Shown: positions 1-9,290, counted from the first letter of the stretch. The stretch: DNA of 20,386 bases from Salinisphaera sp. UBA1666 (GCA_002320455.1 DCKU01000157.1:1-20386), one strand, 5' to 3'. Numbers and translations: made by a program. Notes: a model not told the origin generated them from the letters alone.

Positions 1-701
1 GCGCCTTCGTAGACGTCCGGCGTCCAGACGTGGAACGGCACGAGCGAGAGCTTGAAGGTCAGTGCGATCAGCATCATGCCGATGCCCATGAGCATCCAGC
101 TGCTGGCGGGCGCGTCGATACCGCCGGCCGGCATCATGTCAGCAAAGGCCAGCGATCCGGTGGCCCCGTATAGCAGCGCCATCCCGAACAGCAGGAACGA
201 CGAGGCCACGCCCGACAGGATCATGTACTTGAAGCCGGCTTCCAGCGAGGCACGGGTGCGGAAAGTGTAGGCCACCATACCGTACAACGGAATCGACAAC
301 GCCTCTAGGCCCACGAACAGCGAGCCGAAATGGCGTGCGGCCACCAGCGACATGGCCCCCAGCGCCGAGGTGGCCAGCAGGATATAGAACTCTTCCCGTC
401 GATCATCCAGGCCCGACAGATAAGGCGCGGCAAAGGCTGCACCGGCCAGCGTGGCCACCAGGATTACGCCCCAAAAGAACAGCGTGTAGAAATCGACCAC
501 GTAGAGCGGCGTAACACCCACTGCGCCGAGCGGAATGAGAGCGATAGTGGCCACGAGTGCCAGGTTCAGCCCGCCCACAGTCATGGCATAGACCAGCCGT
601 TCGTGGCGTGCGATACACAGCGTCACGAACAGGCCGATGATCGTCAGCGCAACGAGAAGCGGCGGCAGGGCGGCCAGGATTTGGAACCAGGTATCGTTCA
701 T
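1..701 (-). CDS. nuoN: NADH-quinone oxidoreductase subunit N (partial, N-terminal part)
   Basis: Membrane subunit of complex I and one of three antiporter-like proton-pumping subunits. The frame opens at ATG 701 and stays open to the window edge, giving about 233 residues of a protein that is usually near 480-500. The N-terminus reads MNDTWFQILAALPPLL. A chain of hydrophobic segments follows, with the signatures FVGLEALSIPLYG (family glutamate in a membrane helix) and LTFKLSLVPFHVWTPDVYEG (lysine of the channel plus the PFHVWTPDVYEG hallmark of NuoN). It lies 24 bases downstream of the nuoM stop and is normally the last gene of the operon. It is cut by the window, not visibly broken. The identification is secure; the C-terminal half and any operon terminator are not visible. 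Confidence 0.95.
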   Translation of the reverse strand, partial: MNDTWFQILAALPPLLVALTIIGLFVTLCIARHERLVYAMTVGGLNLALVATIALIPLGAVGVTPLYVVDFYTLFFWGVILVATLAGAAFAAPYLSGLDDRREEFYILLATSALGAMSLVAARHFGSLFVGLEALSIPLYGMVAYTFRTRASLEAGFKYMILSGVASSFLLFGMALLYGATGSLAFADMMPAGGIDAPASSWMLMGIGMMLIALTFKLSLVPFHVWTPDVYEG

Positions 702-725
702 GTCGGCTTATCGCTTATCTGGACT

Positions 726-2261
726 TTAGCTGGCTTGGGCGGCGGCGATGATGCCGGCAGCGAACCAGGAGGAGATGTCGTGCGCTACACCTTCGGTGAC
801 GTGCAGCACGGTGTTCGGGAACAGCCCCAGAATGAGGGTGATCAACACCAGGCACAGCATCATCACGTATTCACGCGCGCGCATCGAGGCGATGGTGCTG
901 GTGGCTTTGGGCTCGCCCCAGTAGACGCGATGCATCAAATAGAGCGCATAGACTGCGGCCAGCACCATGCCGCCGGCCGCAATGACCACGAACCACGGAT
1001 GCGGGCCGAAGGCGCCGAACAGAATCAGGAACTCGCCCAAAAAGTTACCGGTAGCCGGCATGCCCAGCGAGGCCACGACGAACACCAGGGCAAAGCCCGG
1101 TAGGGCCCCCAGCCGGCCGAACAGCCCGCCCAGGGCGCGCATGTCGCGCGTGCCCATGCGCTCATAGAGCTGGCCGGCCAGGATAAACAGGGCCGCGGTG
1201 GAGACCGCCGAGGCCAGTACCTGAAGTACGACACCCTGCAGGGCCAGCAGGGTGCCGGCGTACAGGCCCACCAGCACAAAGCCCATGTGCGAGATGCTGG
1301 AGTAGGAGATCAAGCGCTTGATGTCGTTCTGGGCGAAGGCCATGACCGCGCCGTAGTAGATCGAGATCAGGCCCAGCGCCATGGCCACCGGCGCGAAACT
1401 GGCCGAGGCCTCGGGAAACAGCGGCAGGGCAAAGCGCAGCAGACCATAGGCCGCCGTCTTGACCAGAATACCCGACAGATCCACCGCGCCGGAGGTAGGC
1501 GCATTGGCTTGGGTATCGGCCAGCCAGCCGTGGAAAGGCACGGCCGGCAGCTTGACGGCAAAGGCCAGGAAGAAGCCCAGCATCAGCACCATGCCGAAAG
1601 CCCCCGAGGTGTCGGTGGCCAGCAGCTGGTTGTAATCGAAGGTGAGCACGCCGGTCTGGCCGTAGTGCAGGAACACCAGCCCCAGAATCGCGGCCAGCAT
1701 GGCCAGGCCCGAGGTCTGGGTATAGATGAAGAACTTGACCGCCGCGGCGACGTTGGTCGACCGATCGTTTTCTTCATGCCCCCACAGAGCGATGAGGAAA
1801 TACATCGGAATTAGCATCAGTTCCCAGAAGAAGAAATACAGGAACAGATCAATCGCCAGGAAGATGCCGATCACGCCGCCGAGCGTCCACAGCAGATTGG
1901 CGTGGAAGATGCCGACGCGCGATTTCACGGTCGAGGCCGAGGCCACCACCGCCAGCATGCCCAGCACGCTGGCCAGCATGATCATCACCAGCGACAAGCC
2001 GTCGAGCGCCAGGTGGAACTCGATGCCGAAACGGCTGATCCAGTCCACGGCCAGCTCGTACTGCCAGTTCGGCGCTACCGACGGGTCGCCGGCAATCGAG
2101 AAGTCGCCCGTGAACCAGACCCCAACGGCCGGCAGGAATACGGCCGCCATCGAGGCAAAGGCAATCAGTCGCGCCAGGCCTTGGTTATCACGACCGCGGC
2201 TTACGGCCCAGCACGCCAGGCCGCCGATGAACGGAATGAGTAATAGCCAGCAGAGCAGCAT
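726..2261 (-). CDS. nuoM: NADH-quinone oxidoreductase subunit M
   Basis: Antiporter-like membrane subunit of complex I that forms one proton channel. The 511 residues compare with about 509 in E. coli. About 14 hydrophobic segments are expected for the family and visible in outline. Key residues of the pumping path can be placed: Glu147 in FFFWELMLIPMYFLI, Lys237 in AFAVKLPAVPFHGWLAD and Lys268 in SGILVKTAAYGLLRF, each offset by three from the E. coli numbers. The start ATG has a good Shine-Dalgarno (AAGGA) about 8 bases upstream. The gene starts 12 bases after the nuoL stop and is followed 24 bases later by nuoN. Nothing looks truncated or shifted. Confidence 0.98.
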   Translation of the reverse strand: MLLCWLLLIPFIGGLACWAVSRGRDNQGLARLIAFASMAAVFLPAVGVWFTGDFSIAGDPSVAPNWQYELAVDWISRFGIEFHLALDGLSLVMIMLASVLGMLAVVASASTVKSRVGIFHANLLWTLGGVIGIFLAIDLFLYFFFWELMLIPMYFLIALWGHEENDRSTNVAAAVKFFIYTQTSGLAMLAAILGLVFLHYGQTGVLTFDYNQLLATDTSGAFGMVLMLGFFLAFAVKLPAVPFHGWLADTQANAPTSGAVDLSGILVKTAAYGLLRFALPLFPEASASFAPVAMALGLISIYYGAVMAFAQNDIKRLISYSSISHMGFVLVGLYAGTLLALQGVVLQVLASAVSTAALFILAGQLYERMGTRDMRALGGLFGRLGALPGFALVFVVASLGMPATGNFLGEFLILFGAFGPHPWFVVIAAGGMVLAAVYALYLMHRVYWGEPKATSTIASMRAREYVMMLCLVLITLILGLFPNTVLHVTEGVAHDISSWFAAGIIAAAQAS

Positions 2262-2273
2262 GGATCGTCCTTC

Positions 2274-4127
2274 TTATCCGAACATCAACAGGGCGAGAAT
2301 CACCGCCGCACCGGCGAACATGATCATCGCATAGGCACGTAGACGGCCCGACTGGGCAGCGGCCAGGCCCGTATTGGCCCCGCGCGACAGGGCCGGCACG
2401 ATGTTCACGACGGTCTCGATCCAGTCGCGTTTCTCGTGCGCCTTGGCAGTGGCCAGGAACGGGCGCACGAACACCCGGTCATACAGGCCGTCGAAGCCCA
2501 GGCCGCCGTGGAACAGCTGCCAGGTGCGCTGACCGCGCTCGCTGGCCAGCAACGTGTCGATGGTTTTGCGGCTGCCGAGATACAGCAGGGCCGCAATCGC
2601 TACGCCAACCAGCGCCACGATAGCCGCCAGCACCTCGAAGAACAGCTCGACCCAGTGGCCCGCCTCGGCCATCTCGTGCGGCAACACGCCGTCCAGCGGC
2701 AGCGCGATCATCGCACCGATGAACGTCGACAGCACCGCCAGCACGATCAGCGGCAGATGATGCGCCAGCCCCTGGCCGGCATGGGCCTTTGTCTTCTCCT
2801 CGCCGTGGAAGACCACGAAGATCAGGCGGAAGGTATAGATCGAGGTGACAAGCGCCCCAAACAGAGCCGCGGCCCACAGCAGGCCGTGGCCGCTAGCCAG
2901 CGTCTCCCAGATGATGGCGTCCTTGGAGTAGAAGCCGGCGGTGACCAGCGGCAGGGCTGAGAGTGCCGCGCCGCCGATGATGAACATTGCATAGTCGAAC
3001 GGCAGCTTGCGACGCAGCCCGCCCATCTTGAAGATGTTCTGCTCGTGGTGGCAGGCGATGATGACCGAGCCGGCCGTCAGGAACAGCAGCGACTTGAAGA
3101 AGGCGTGGATCATCAGGTGGAAGATCGCTGCCTGCCAGGCGCCCACGCCCAGAGCCAGGAACATATAGCCGATCTGGCTCATGGTGGAATAGGCGATCGC
3201 GCGCTTGATATCGGTCTGGGCCAGGGCGGCAAAGCCGGCGATGACCAGCGTGACCGCACCGATGACCGCCACCAGCTCGTGCACGGTCGGCGCCAGCAGA
3301 AACAGCCCGTAGGTGCGGGCGATGAGATAGACGCCGGCGGTAACCATGGTGGCCGCGTGAATCAGCGCCGAGACCGGCGTGGGCCCGGCCATGGCGTCAG
3401 CCAGCCAGGTCTGCAGCGGCAGCTGGGCCGACTTGCCGCAGGCGCCCAGCAGCACCATCAGCGCCGCGATATTGGCCAGAGCGCTGCCCTGGGTCATCAC
3501 GCTCGGCGCGGCATGCAGGATGGCCTGGATATTCAGGGTGCCAAAGACCACGTACAGCAGGAACAGGCCAATGGCCAGGAACACATCGCCGATACGGGTG
3601 ATGATGAAGGCCTTGAAGGCGGCCCAGGCGTTGGCCGGGGTCTCGTAGTAGTAGCCGATGAGCAGGTAGCTGCACAGGCCCACGCCTTCCCAGCCCAGAT
3701 ACAGCAGCAGCAGGTTATCGCCGAGCACCAGCAGCAGCATGGCCACGATGAACAGGTTCATGTAGGCAAAGAACCGGGCCATGCCGGGTTTGCCGTCCAG
3801 GTCATGCACCATGTACCAGGCCGCGAACAGGTGGATCAGAAAGCCCACCCCGGTGATCACGCCCAGCATGGTCAGCGACAGACCGTCGAGATACAGGCCG
3901 AAGTTGACCTGGAAATCGCCGGCGTCGATCCACTGCCAGAGCGTCTGGATGAAGGGAAAGCCGCCCGACCAGGACCAGAACACCGCCACCAGCGCGAACG
4001 TAGCCGCCGAGAGCCCGACCGAGGCCGTGCCGATCGTGCGTGCCGCGCCGTAGCTCATGCGCGGGAACAGACTCAGCGTGATCGCGCCGAGCAGCGGGAA
4101 GATCAGTGTGAAGACTAGGAGGCTCAT
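2274..4127 (-). CDS. nuoL: NADH-quinone oxidoreductase subunit L
   Basis: Distal antiporter-like membrane subunit of complex I, which in the family carries the long lateral helix along the membrane arm. The 617 residues compare with about 613 in E. coli. Recognisable signatures are LYLGWEGVGLCSYLLIGYY (Glu147), GACGKSAQLPLQTWLADAMAGPTPVSALIHAATMV in its usual place (Lys232, His257), and the HAFFKSLLFLTAGSV segment. These residues match the E. coli Glu144/Lys229/His254 set with an offset of three. The ATG lies inside the end of nuoK (4-base ATGA overlap), which suggests coupled translation. The C-terminal quarter is less conserved, as usual for this subunit. Confidence 0.98.
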   Translation of the reverse strand: MSLLVFTLIFPLLGAITLSLFPRMSYGAARTIGTASVGLSAATFALVAVFWSWSGGFPFIQTLWQWIDAGDFQVNFGLYLDGLSLTMLGVITGVGFLIHLFAAWYMVHDLDGKPGMARFFAYMNLFIVAMLLLVLGDNLLLLYLGWEGVGLCSYLLIGYYYETPANAWAAFKAFIITRIGDVFLAIGLFLLYVVFGTLNIQAILHAAPSVMTQGSALANIAALMVLLGACGKSAQLPLQTWLADAMAGPTPVSALIHAATMVTAGVYLIARTYGLFLLAPTVHELVAVIGAVTLVIAGFAALAQTDIKRAIAYSTMSQIGYMFLALGVGAWQAAIFHLMIHAFFKSLLFLTAGSVIIACHHEQNIFKMGGLRRKLPFDYAMFIIGGAALSALPLVTAGFYSKDAIIWETLASGHGLLWAAALFGALVTSIYTFRLIFVVFHGEEKTKAHAGQGLAHHLPLIVLAVLSTFIGAMIALPLDGVLPHEMAEAGHWVELFFEVLAAIVALVGVAIAALLYLGSRKTIDTLLASERGQRTWQLFHGGLGFDGLYDRVFVRPFLATAKAHEKRDWIETVVNIVPALSRGANTGLAAAQSGRLRAYAMIMFAGAAVILALLMFG

Positions 4128-4432
4128 CCGTGCATCTCGCTGGCTGCGTCGATGTCGATCGTGCGGAAACGTTTCTGCAACTGCAGCAGCAGCCCCAGGC
4201 CGATAGCAGCCTCGGCGGCGGCCACCGCGATGATCAGAATGAACATCGTGTTGCCGTCAGGCCCGGCCCAGCGGGCGCCGGCCACGATGAAGGCCAGGCC
4301 GGCCGAGTTCATCATGATTTCCAGGCACATCAGCACGAACAACGTGTTGCGCCGGATGACCACGCCGACAAAGCCCAAGAGGAACAGCAGGGCGGCCAGC
4401 CCCATGCCATAGACCATGGATAACTCGTTCAT
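4124..4432 (-). CDS. nuoK: NADH-quinone oxidoreductase subunit K
   Basis: Small membrane subunit of complex I with three transmembrane helices, belonging to the E-channel region. The 102 residues compare with 100 in E. coli. The two family glutamates buried in the membrane are present at Glu38 (VLMCLEIMMNSAGLAF) and Glu74 (AVAAAEAAIGLGLLL). The C-terminus is short and polar. It overlaps nuoJ upstream and nuoL downstream by 4 bases each (ATGA), so the J-K-L stretch is probably translated by re-initiation. The size and both glutamates make the call secure. Confidence 0.97.
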   Translation of the reverse strand: MNELSMVYGMGLAALLFLLGFVGVVIRRNTLFVLMCLEIMMNSAGLAFIVAGARWAGPDGNTMFILIIAVAAAEAAIGLGLLLQLQKRFRTIDIDAASEMHG

Positions 4433-4995
4433 CGCGACTCTCCGACTTGGACGTTGCTCGTCACCCGCTCGCCGCGGGCGGCGGCGTCGCTGACGCCGTT
4501 GGGCTCGTCGCGCCCGATATGGGCCGCCACGACCAGCGTCGCCAGCAGCAGGAACGCGGCCAGCTCGACGACGAGCACATAGGGGCCGAACAGGTTCATG
4601 CCGACCTCGCGCGCCGAGAGCTCGGCGCCGGTGATGCCGCCCATCTCGGCGCCGCCGGAAATCAGCGCCCAGAGCATGGCCAGCAGCAATACCCCGGCGG
4701 CCGCCGACGGCCCGGCCCAGAGCTTCGGCCGCAGCCAGCTCTTCTCGCGGGCCACGGTTTCGGCGTTGAGGTTGAGCATCATGACCACGAACACGAACAG
4801 CACCATGATGGCACCCGCATAGACCACGACCTCCAGCACCGCCGCAAAGGCAGCACCCAGGGCATAGAAGTCGATGGCCAGCGCCAACATGGAGGTGATC
4901 AGATACAGCAGCGCATGGACCGGATTGGCACAGGTGATCACGCGCGCGGTGGTGACCAGCGCGATGAGCCCCGCCAGAAAGAACGTGAATTCCAC
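4429..4995 (-). CDS. nuoJ: NADH-quinone oxidoreductase subunit J
   Basis: Membrane subunit of complex I with about five helices; its third helix contains the flexible segment that couples quinone chemistry to pumping. The 188 residues are close to the E. coli length. The diagnostic segment VVYAGAIMVLFVFVVMMLN at residues 57-75 is present with Glu55 and Tyr59 just before and within it, in the same numbering as E. coli. The C-terminal tail is hydrophilic. It starts 10 bases after the nuoI stop and ends in a 4-base overlap with nuoK. Confidence 0.97.
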   Translation of the reverse strand: MEFTFFLAGLIALVTTARVITCANPVHALLYLITSMLALAIDFYALGAAFAAVLEVVVYAGAIMVLFVFVVMMLNLNAETVAREKSWLRPKLWAGPSAAAGVLLLAMLWALISGGAEMGGITGAELSAREVGMNLFGPYVLVVELAAFLLLATLVVAAHIGRDEPNGVSDAAARGERVTSNVQVGESR

Positions 4996-5005
4996 TTCGG
5001 CCCCC

Positions 5006-5554
5006 TTACGGCAGCAGTGTCTTGATATTGACCGGCTTGGCCTCGTTCTCGGCCTCGCCCTTATCCTTGCCGCCTACGGCCATGCCGGCCACGCGGTAGA
5101 AGTTATAGCCCGGGCGCTTGCCCACGCCGGAAATGGTCAGGTCGGACTTCTCGTAGACCATGTTCTGACGGTTGAACTCGCCCATCTCGAAATCCGGCGT
5201 GAGCTGGATGGCATAGGTCGGACAGGCGTCCTCGCAGAAGCCGCAATAGATACAGCGCGAGAAGTTGATTCGGAACGACTCGGGATACCAGCGCCCGGTT
5301 TCGTCCTCGCCCTTGACCACCGAAATGCAGTCTACCGGGCATGAGACCGAGCACAGATTACAGGCCACGCAGCGCTCGGCCCCGTCGGGGTCGCGCGTGA
5401 GCACGATACGGCCGCGATAGCGCGGCGGCAGATACGGCTTTTCTTCCGGATACAGCACGGTTTCGCGCTTGCGGAAGGAGTGCATGAAGGTCATGCCGAT
5501 CGTGCGAAGCACGCTCGACGTGGCAGAAAAGGCGGTCTGTGCGGCGTTTTTCAT
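5006..5554 (-). CDS. nuoI: NADH-quinone oxidoreductase subunit I (two [4Fe-4S] ferredoxin-like)
   Basis: Peripheral-arm subunit that carries clusters N6a and N6b and passes electrons toward NuoB and the quinone site. With ATG at 5554 the protein has 182 residues (E. coli 180). Two ferredoxin motifs are intact: Cys62-x2-Cys65-x2-Cys68-x3-Cys72 (RCVACNLCSVSCPVDC) and Cys101-x2-Cys104-x2-Cys107-x3-Cys111 (RCIYCGFCEDACPT). The YPEEKPYLPPRYRGR block and the GKDKGEAENEAKP tail are typical. An in-frame TTG at 5572 would add six residues. I prefer the ATG because it gives the family length; neither start has a strong Shine-Dalgarno. The gene follows nuoH after the largest gap in the operon, which contains a hairpin. 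Confidence 0.96.
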   Translation of the reverse strand: MKNAAQTAFSATSSVLRTIGMTFMHSFRKRETVLYPEEKPYLPPRYRGRIVLTRDPDGAERCVACNLCSVSCPVDCISVVKGEDETGRWYPESFRINFSRCIYCGFCEDACPTYAIQLTPDFEMGEFNRQNMVYEKSDLTISGVGKRPGYNFYRVAGMAVGGKDKGEAENEAKPVNIKTLLP

Positions 5555-5588
5555 GAAACGACTCAGGTGCAAGACGACAAAGACACGT

Positions 5589-5617
5589 TGGCCGGGCTCA
5601 CAGGGCCAGCCCGGCCA
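5589..5617 (-). promoter_or_regulatory. Perfect 10-bp intercistronic hairpin between nuoH and nuoI
   Basis: Arms TGGCCGGGCT (5589-5598) and AGCCCGGCCA (5608-5617) are perfect inverted complements around a 9-base loop. Eight of the ten pairs are G-C. In the minus-strand nuo mRNA this stem would form just after the nuoH stop. It is followed by pyrimidine-rich but mixed sequence (GTGTCTTTGTCGTC), not a clean U-run. It could be a weak or partial terminator, an RNA processing or stability element that adjusts downstream expression, or a dispersed palindromic repeat. The structure is directly visible; its role is inference. Confidence 0.6.
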
Positions 5618-5628
5618 CAGGGCGCGAT

Positions 5629-6606
5629 CTAGCTGGTGGCCACCACGATAGCGCCGGTGATGGCGACGTTCACAATCGCGATCGGCAACAGGATCTTCCA
5701 GCCAAAGGCCATGAGCTGGTCATAGCGCGGGCGTACCGTCGAGGCCCGCAGCAGGATGAAAAAGCACATGAAGAAGAAGGCCTTGAGGAAGAACCATACA
5801 AAGCCGGGCAGGACCGGACCCAGCCATCCGCCGAAGAACAACACGGTGACCAGGCACGAGATCAGCACGATGCCCAGATACTCGCCTACGAAGAACATGC
5901 CGAACTTCATGCCCGAGTATTCGGTGTGATAGCCGGCGGTCAGCTCCTGCTCGGCTTCGGGCAGGTCGAACGGCGCGCGGTGAATCTCGGCGCAGCCGGC
6001 GATGAAGAAGATCACAAACGCCGGGAACTGCGGAATCACGTTCCATAGCCCGCGCTGGGATTCGACGATATCGCCCAGGTTGAAGCTGCCGGCCAAGAGC
6101 ACCACGCCGAGCAGGGACAGCCCCATGAAGACCTCGTAGGAGATCATCTGGGCGGCGGTTCGCATGGCACCGATCAGGGCGTATTTGTTGTCCGAGGCCC
6201 AGCCGGCAAAGATCACCGAGTAGACACCCAGCGAGCTCATGGCCAGCAGAAACAGCACGCCGACGTTGAGATTGGCCACCGTCCAGGTCGGCGTGAAGGG
6301 AATCACGGCGAAGGCCAGCAGCGAGGTCAGCATGATGATGGCCGGAGCCACCACGAACACAGCCTTGTCGGCAAACGGCGGGATCCAGTCTTCCTTGAAG
6401 AAGATCTTGATCATGTCGGCCACGACCTGCAGCGAGCCGAACGGGCCGACCCGGTTGGGGCCGTAGCGATCCTGCCAGAGCCCCAGCAGGCGCCGCTCGA
6501 TGGGGATCATGAGCGCGGCCATCAGCACCGCACCCACCAGAATCACCAGGGTCTTGATGCCCGTGCCCAGCACGCTCAAGACGTCAGCTTGCGTGAATTC
6601 CATCAT
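5629..6606 (-). CDS. nuoH: NADH-quinone oxidoreductase subunit H
   Basis: Eight-helix membrane subunit that forms the quinone chamber at the junction of the two arms. It has 325 residues, the E. coli length. Hallmarks are RYGPNRVGPFGSLQ (residues 47-60), GWASDNKYALIGAMR (135-149) and the acidic loop EIHRAPFDLPEAEQEL (207-222), followed by GYHTEYSG. The reading frame begins with two consecutive ATG codons. The first (6606) overlaps the nuoG stop as ATGA, the second starts at 6603, and the sequence cannot decide between them. The TAG stop at 5629-5631 precedes the 74-base hairpin-containing gap. Confidence 0.98.
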   Translation of the reverse strand: MMEFTQADVLSVLGTGIKTLVILVGAVLMAALMIPIERRLLGLWQDRYGPNRVGPFGSLQVVADMIKIFFKEDWIPPFADKAVFVVAPAIIMLTSLLAFAVIPFTPTWTVANLNVGVLFLLAMSSLGVYSVIFAGWASDNKYALIGAMRTAAQMISYEVFMGLSLLGVVLLAGSFNLGDIVESQRGLWNVIPQFPAFVIFFIAGCAEIHRAPFDLPEAEQELTAGYHTEYSGMKFGMFFVGEYLGIVLISCLVTVLFFGGWLGPVLPGFVWFFLKAFFFMCFFILLRASTVRPRYDQLMAFGWKILLPIAIVNVAITGAIVVATS

Positions 6607-9290
6607 TGGGGCGTGACTCCGGCGGGCAGGCGAACACCACAGACGCCGTGCATGCCTACCGGCACGGCAATGGTCTGGTCGGGCAGGGACGGATCGACGT
6701 CCAGCGGGAAGCTGTGGGTCTCGCCGTCGATGGTCAGCGACAGATCGTCACCCGGGCTCACGCCGAGCGCCTTGGCGCCCTCGGCGTTGACCCGATAGAC
6801 CGGCGCCGGCATGCGCTCGGCAATAGCCTCGGCCCGGGCCGACTGCGATTCGCTGCCAAAGATGTGATACATCGGCACGGCCTGCCAGCCCTCAACCCGG
6901 CTGACCTCAGCCGCGGCGAAATCCTGGGCCGCGCTGGGCTTGATCAGTCGAATGCCCGGATCGCCGCCTTTCAGGTGGCCGCCGACTTCGTCCTGGAAAC
7001 GGGTGATGGCGGCCTGGTTGGAATCCCAACCCGGGCTCCAGGCAAAGGCTAAGGTCGACGGCGGCTGCTGCTCGCCGTAATACCCTTCCATGGAGTAGGC
7101 CAGCGGGCTGTCCGGGTCCTTCTCCGGCCGGCGCTCGCGTACGTCCACATTGGCATAGAGCGCAGTGCGCGCGGCATAGCGATGCGGGCTGCGCGGAAAA
7201 CGCATGCCGAACTTGCGAAAGCTCTGGCTGGGGGCCGCGTCCTTGATGCCGGCAAGCGCCGGGTAGTCGGCGATGATGGCATCAATGATGTCATCCATGC
7301 CGGCCCATTCCGGGTCACGCCCGGCCACATCAGCCAGGTCGGCCGCCCAGCGCCAGCCTTCCTGCATCGGCGCATCGGGAATGAAGACCTGGAAGAAGCG
7401 CTGGGCGCGGCCTTCGTTGTTGACCAGCGTGCCGTCGGCCTCGGCAAAGCTGCCGGCCGGCAGTACATGGGTCGCGGCCTCGCCGACCGTGCGATTCAGC
7501 GAGTGATCCATGACGATCACGTTCTTGGCCTTCTTGACGATGGCATCCACGCGGGCCTTGGGCGCGCGCTCGTACAGACAGTTCTGCATGACCACGAGCG
7601 TATCGGCGCTGCCGGACTCGATGGCCGCAAAGGCGGTCTCGATATCCGGGGCATCCATCATGGCCAGGCCCAGGCTGTTGGCCTCGGCGAAGGTGATGAA
7701 CAGGCGGGCCGCGTCGTTGACCGCGGCCAATGCCTTCATGGCGTTGTTGGCGGCTTCGACGATCGCCGGGTCACCCAGGCTGGTGCCGGCCACGATCAGC
7801 GGTTTCTTGGCGCCCTTGAGCGTGGCGGCGATGGCATCCACCAGCGCTTGGGTATCGGCGTCCAGCTGCTTGACGGCCGGCGCTCGCGCGTCCAGCGCAT
7901 GGGCGATAGCAAAGCCCAGCTCGGCGATACCGTCGGGGCGCAGGCGCTGCGGCTCGACGACGATATCGTCCAGGCGCGTGGCCTGGGTGGTGGCCGAGAA
8001 GATCGGGCTGTTGTTGTATTGGCCGATATCACGCACGGCACGGGCATGCCACTTCGGAATCTTGTTCTTGGCGGCAAGCTCCAGATGCTTGTTGCGACGG
8101 GCCTGACGCAGCGCGAGTGCGACCCGCGGGGCGGTCTGGGTGACGTCCTCGCCCAGGACCAGCACGGCGTCACAGGATTCGATCTCGCGCAGGGTGGCCA
8201 GGCGCTCGGCGTTGGCCTCCAGGGCAGTCTTGCCGGCCAGGGTGGCTGCCTGGTCGTGGGCGGCCATGCCGGTGGTGAAGAAATCCGCGCCCACGAGGTT
8301 GCGCAGCGCATAGTTGTCTTCCAGCGAGGCGCGGGGCGAGCCCACACCCACCATGCCCGTGGTGGCCGCCAGGACTTCTTCCATGGTGTCGCGCATGGCG
8401 TCCATGTCGCGCGGCTCGAGCACGCCGGAGGCATTGCGTACCAGTGGCTGGCGCGGGCGATCGTCGCGGTTGACGAAGCCGGCACCGAAGCGACCGCGAT
8501 CACACAGGAAGTAGTGGTTGATCTCGCCGTGGAAACGGTTCTGAATCCGCTTCAATACGCCCTGACGCGAGCCGGGGCTGGTGTTGCAGCCCAGCGAGCA
8601 GTGGGTGCAGATGCCGGGGGCGTTCTGCATGTCCCACTTGCGGTTGTAGTGGGCACCGAGCGTCTTGTCGGTGAACACCCCGGTGGGGCAGACCTCGACC
8701 AGGTTGCCGGAGAATTCGTTGTCGAAAGCGCCGTCGCGCTCACGCCCGAAGTAGACGTTGTTGTGCGAGCCCAGCGCGCGCAGGTCGTCGCCGTCGGCAT
8801 AGTCGCGGTAGTAGCGCACACAGCGATAACAGGCGATGCAACGGTTCATCTCGTGGTTGATGAACGGACCCAGGTCCTGGTTGGTATGGGTGCGTTTGGG
8901 TCCGCGATACCGGCGCTGGGTATGGCCGGTCATCAGCGTCATGTCCTGGAGATGACACTCGCCGCCTTCTTCACACACCGGGCAGTCGTGCGGGTGGTTG
9001 GTCATCAGCCACTCGATGACCTGGGCGCGCATCTCCGAGGATTCTTCGTCGTTGATCTCGAAACGGCCGCCGTCGGAGCAGGGCGTCATGCAGGCCATGA
9101 CGATCATGCCCTTGTCGTCTTCCTCGTTGCGATACGACTTGACCGCACACTGACGACAGGCGCCCACGCTGTGCAGCTCGGGGTGCCAGCAGAAATAGGG
9201 CAGGTCGAAACCCTTGGACAGGGCTACAGCCAGCAGGTTTTCCGTATCGTCGACGTCGTATTCGCGGCCGTCGATGGTGATGTGTGCCAT
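6603..9290 (-). CDS. nuoG: NADH-quinone oxidoreductase subunit G (iron-sulfur, molybdopterin-oxidoreductase-like)
   Basis: Largest peripheral subunit of complex I, carrying electrons from NuoF toward NuoI. It has 895 residues (E. coli about 908). Cluster ligands can all be placed: N1b Cys34, Cys45, Cys48, Cys67; N5 His99, Cys103, Cys106, Cys112; N4 Cys151, Cys154, Cys157, Cys201; and the extra N7 set Cys228, Cys231, Cys235, Cys263. N7 is present only in some bacteria, including E. coli. The remaining ~600 residues resemble the catalytic domain of molybdopterin oxidoreductases, without evidence of a cofactor role. It starts 18 bases after nuoF and overlaps nuoH by 4 bases. A very long open frame on the opposite strand is a compositional shadow. 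Confidence 0.97.
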   Translation of the reverse strand: MAHITIDGREYDVDDTENLLAVALSKGFDLPYFCWHPELHSVGACRQCAVKSYRNEEDDKGMIVMACMTPCSDGGRFEINDEESSEMRAQVIEWLMTNHPHDCPVCEEGGECHLQDMTLMTGHTQRRYRGPKRTHTNQDLGPFINHEMNRCIACYRCVRYYRDYADGDDLRALGSHNNVYFGRERDGAFDNEFSGNLVEVCPTGVFTDKTLGAHYNRKWDMQNAPGICTHCSLGCNTSPGSRQGVLKRIQNRFHGEINHYFLCDRGRFGAGFVNRDDRPRQPLVRNASGVLEPRDMDAMRDTMEEVLAATTGMVGVGSPRASLEDNYALRNLVGADFFTTGMAAHDQAATLAGKTALEANAERLATLREIESCDAVLVLGEDVTQTAPRVALALRQARRNKHLELAAKNKIPKWHARAVRDIGQYNNSPIFSATTQATRLDDIVVEPQRLRPDGIAELGFAIAHALDARAPAVKQLDADTQALVDAIAATLKGAKKPLIVAGTSLGDPAIVEAANNAMKALAAVNDAARLFITFAEANSLGLAMMDAPDIETAFAAIESGSADTLVVMQNCLYERAPKARVDAIVKKAKNVIVMDHSLNRTVGEAATHVLPAGSFAEADGTLVNNEGRAQRFFQVFIPDAPMQEGWRWAADLADVAGRDPEWAGMDDIIDAIIADYPALAGIKDAAPSQSFRKFGMRFPRSPHRYAARTALYANVDVRERRPEKDPDSPLAYSMEGYYGEQQPPSTLAFAWSPGWDSNQAAITRFQDEVGGHLKGGDPGIRLIKPSAAQDFAAAEVSRVEGWQAVPMYHIFGSESQSARAEAIAERMPAPVYRVNAEGAKALGVSPGDDLSLTIDGETHSFPLDVDPSLPDQTIAVPVGMHGVCGVRLPAGVTPQ

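Noticed and set aside
5555..5572. TTG start giving a six-residue longer NuoI
   Set aside because: No Shine-Dalgarno, a rare start codon, and the ATG at 5554 gives the family length of about 180.
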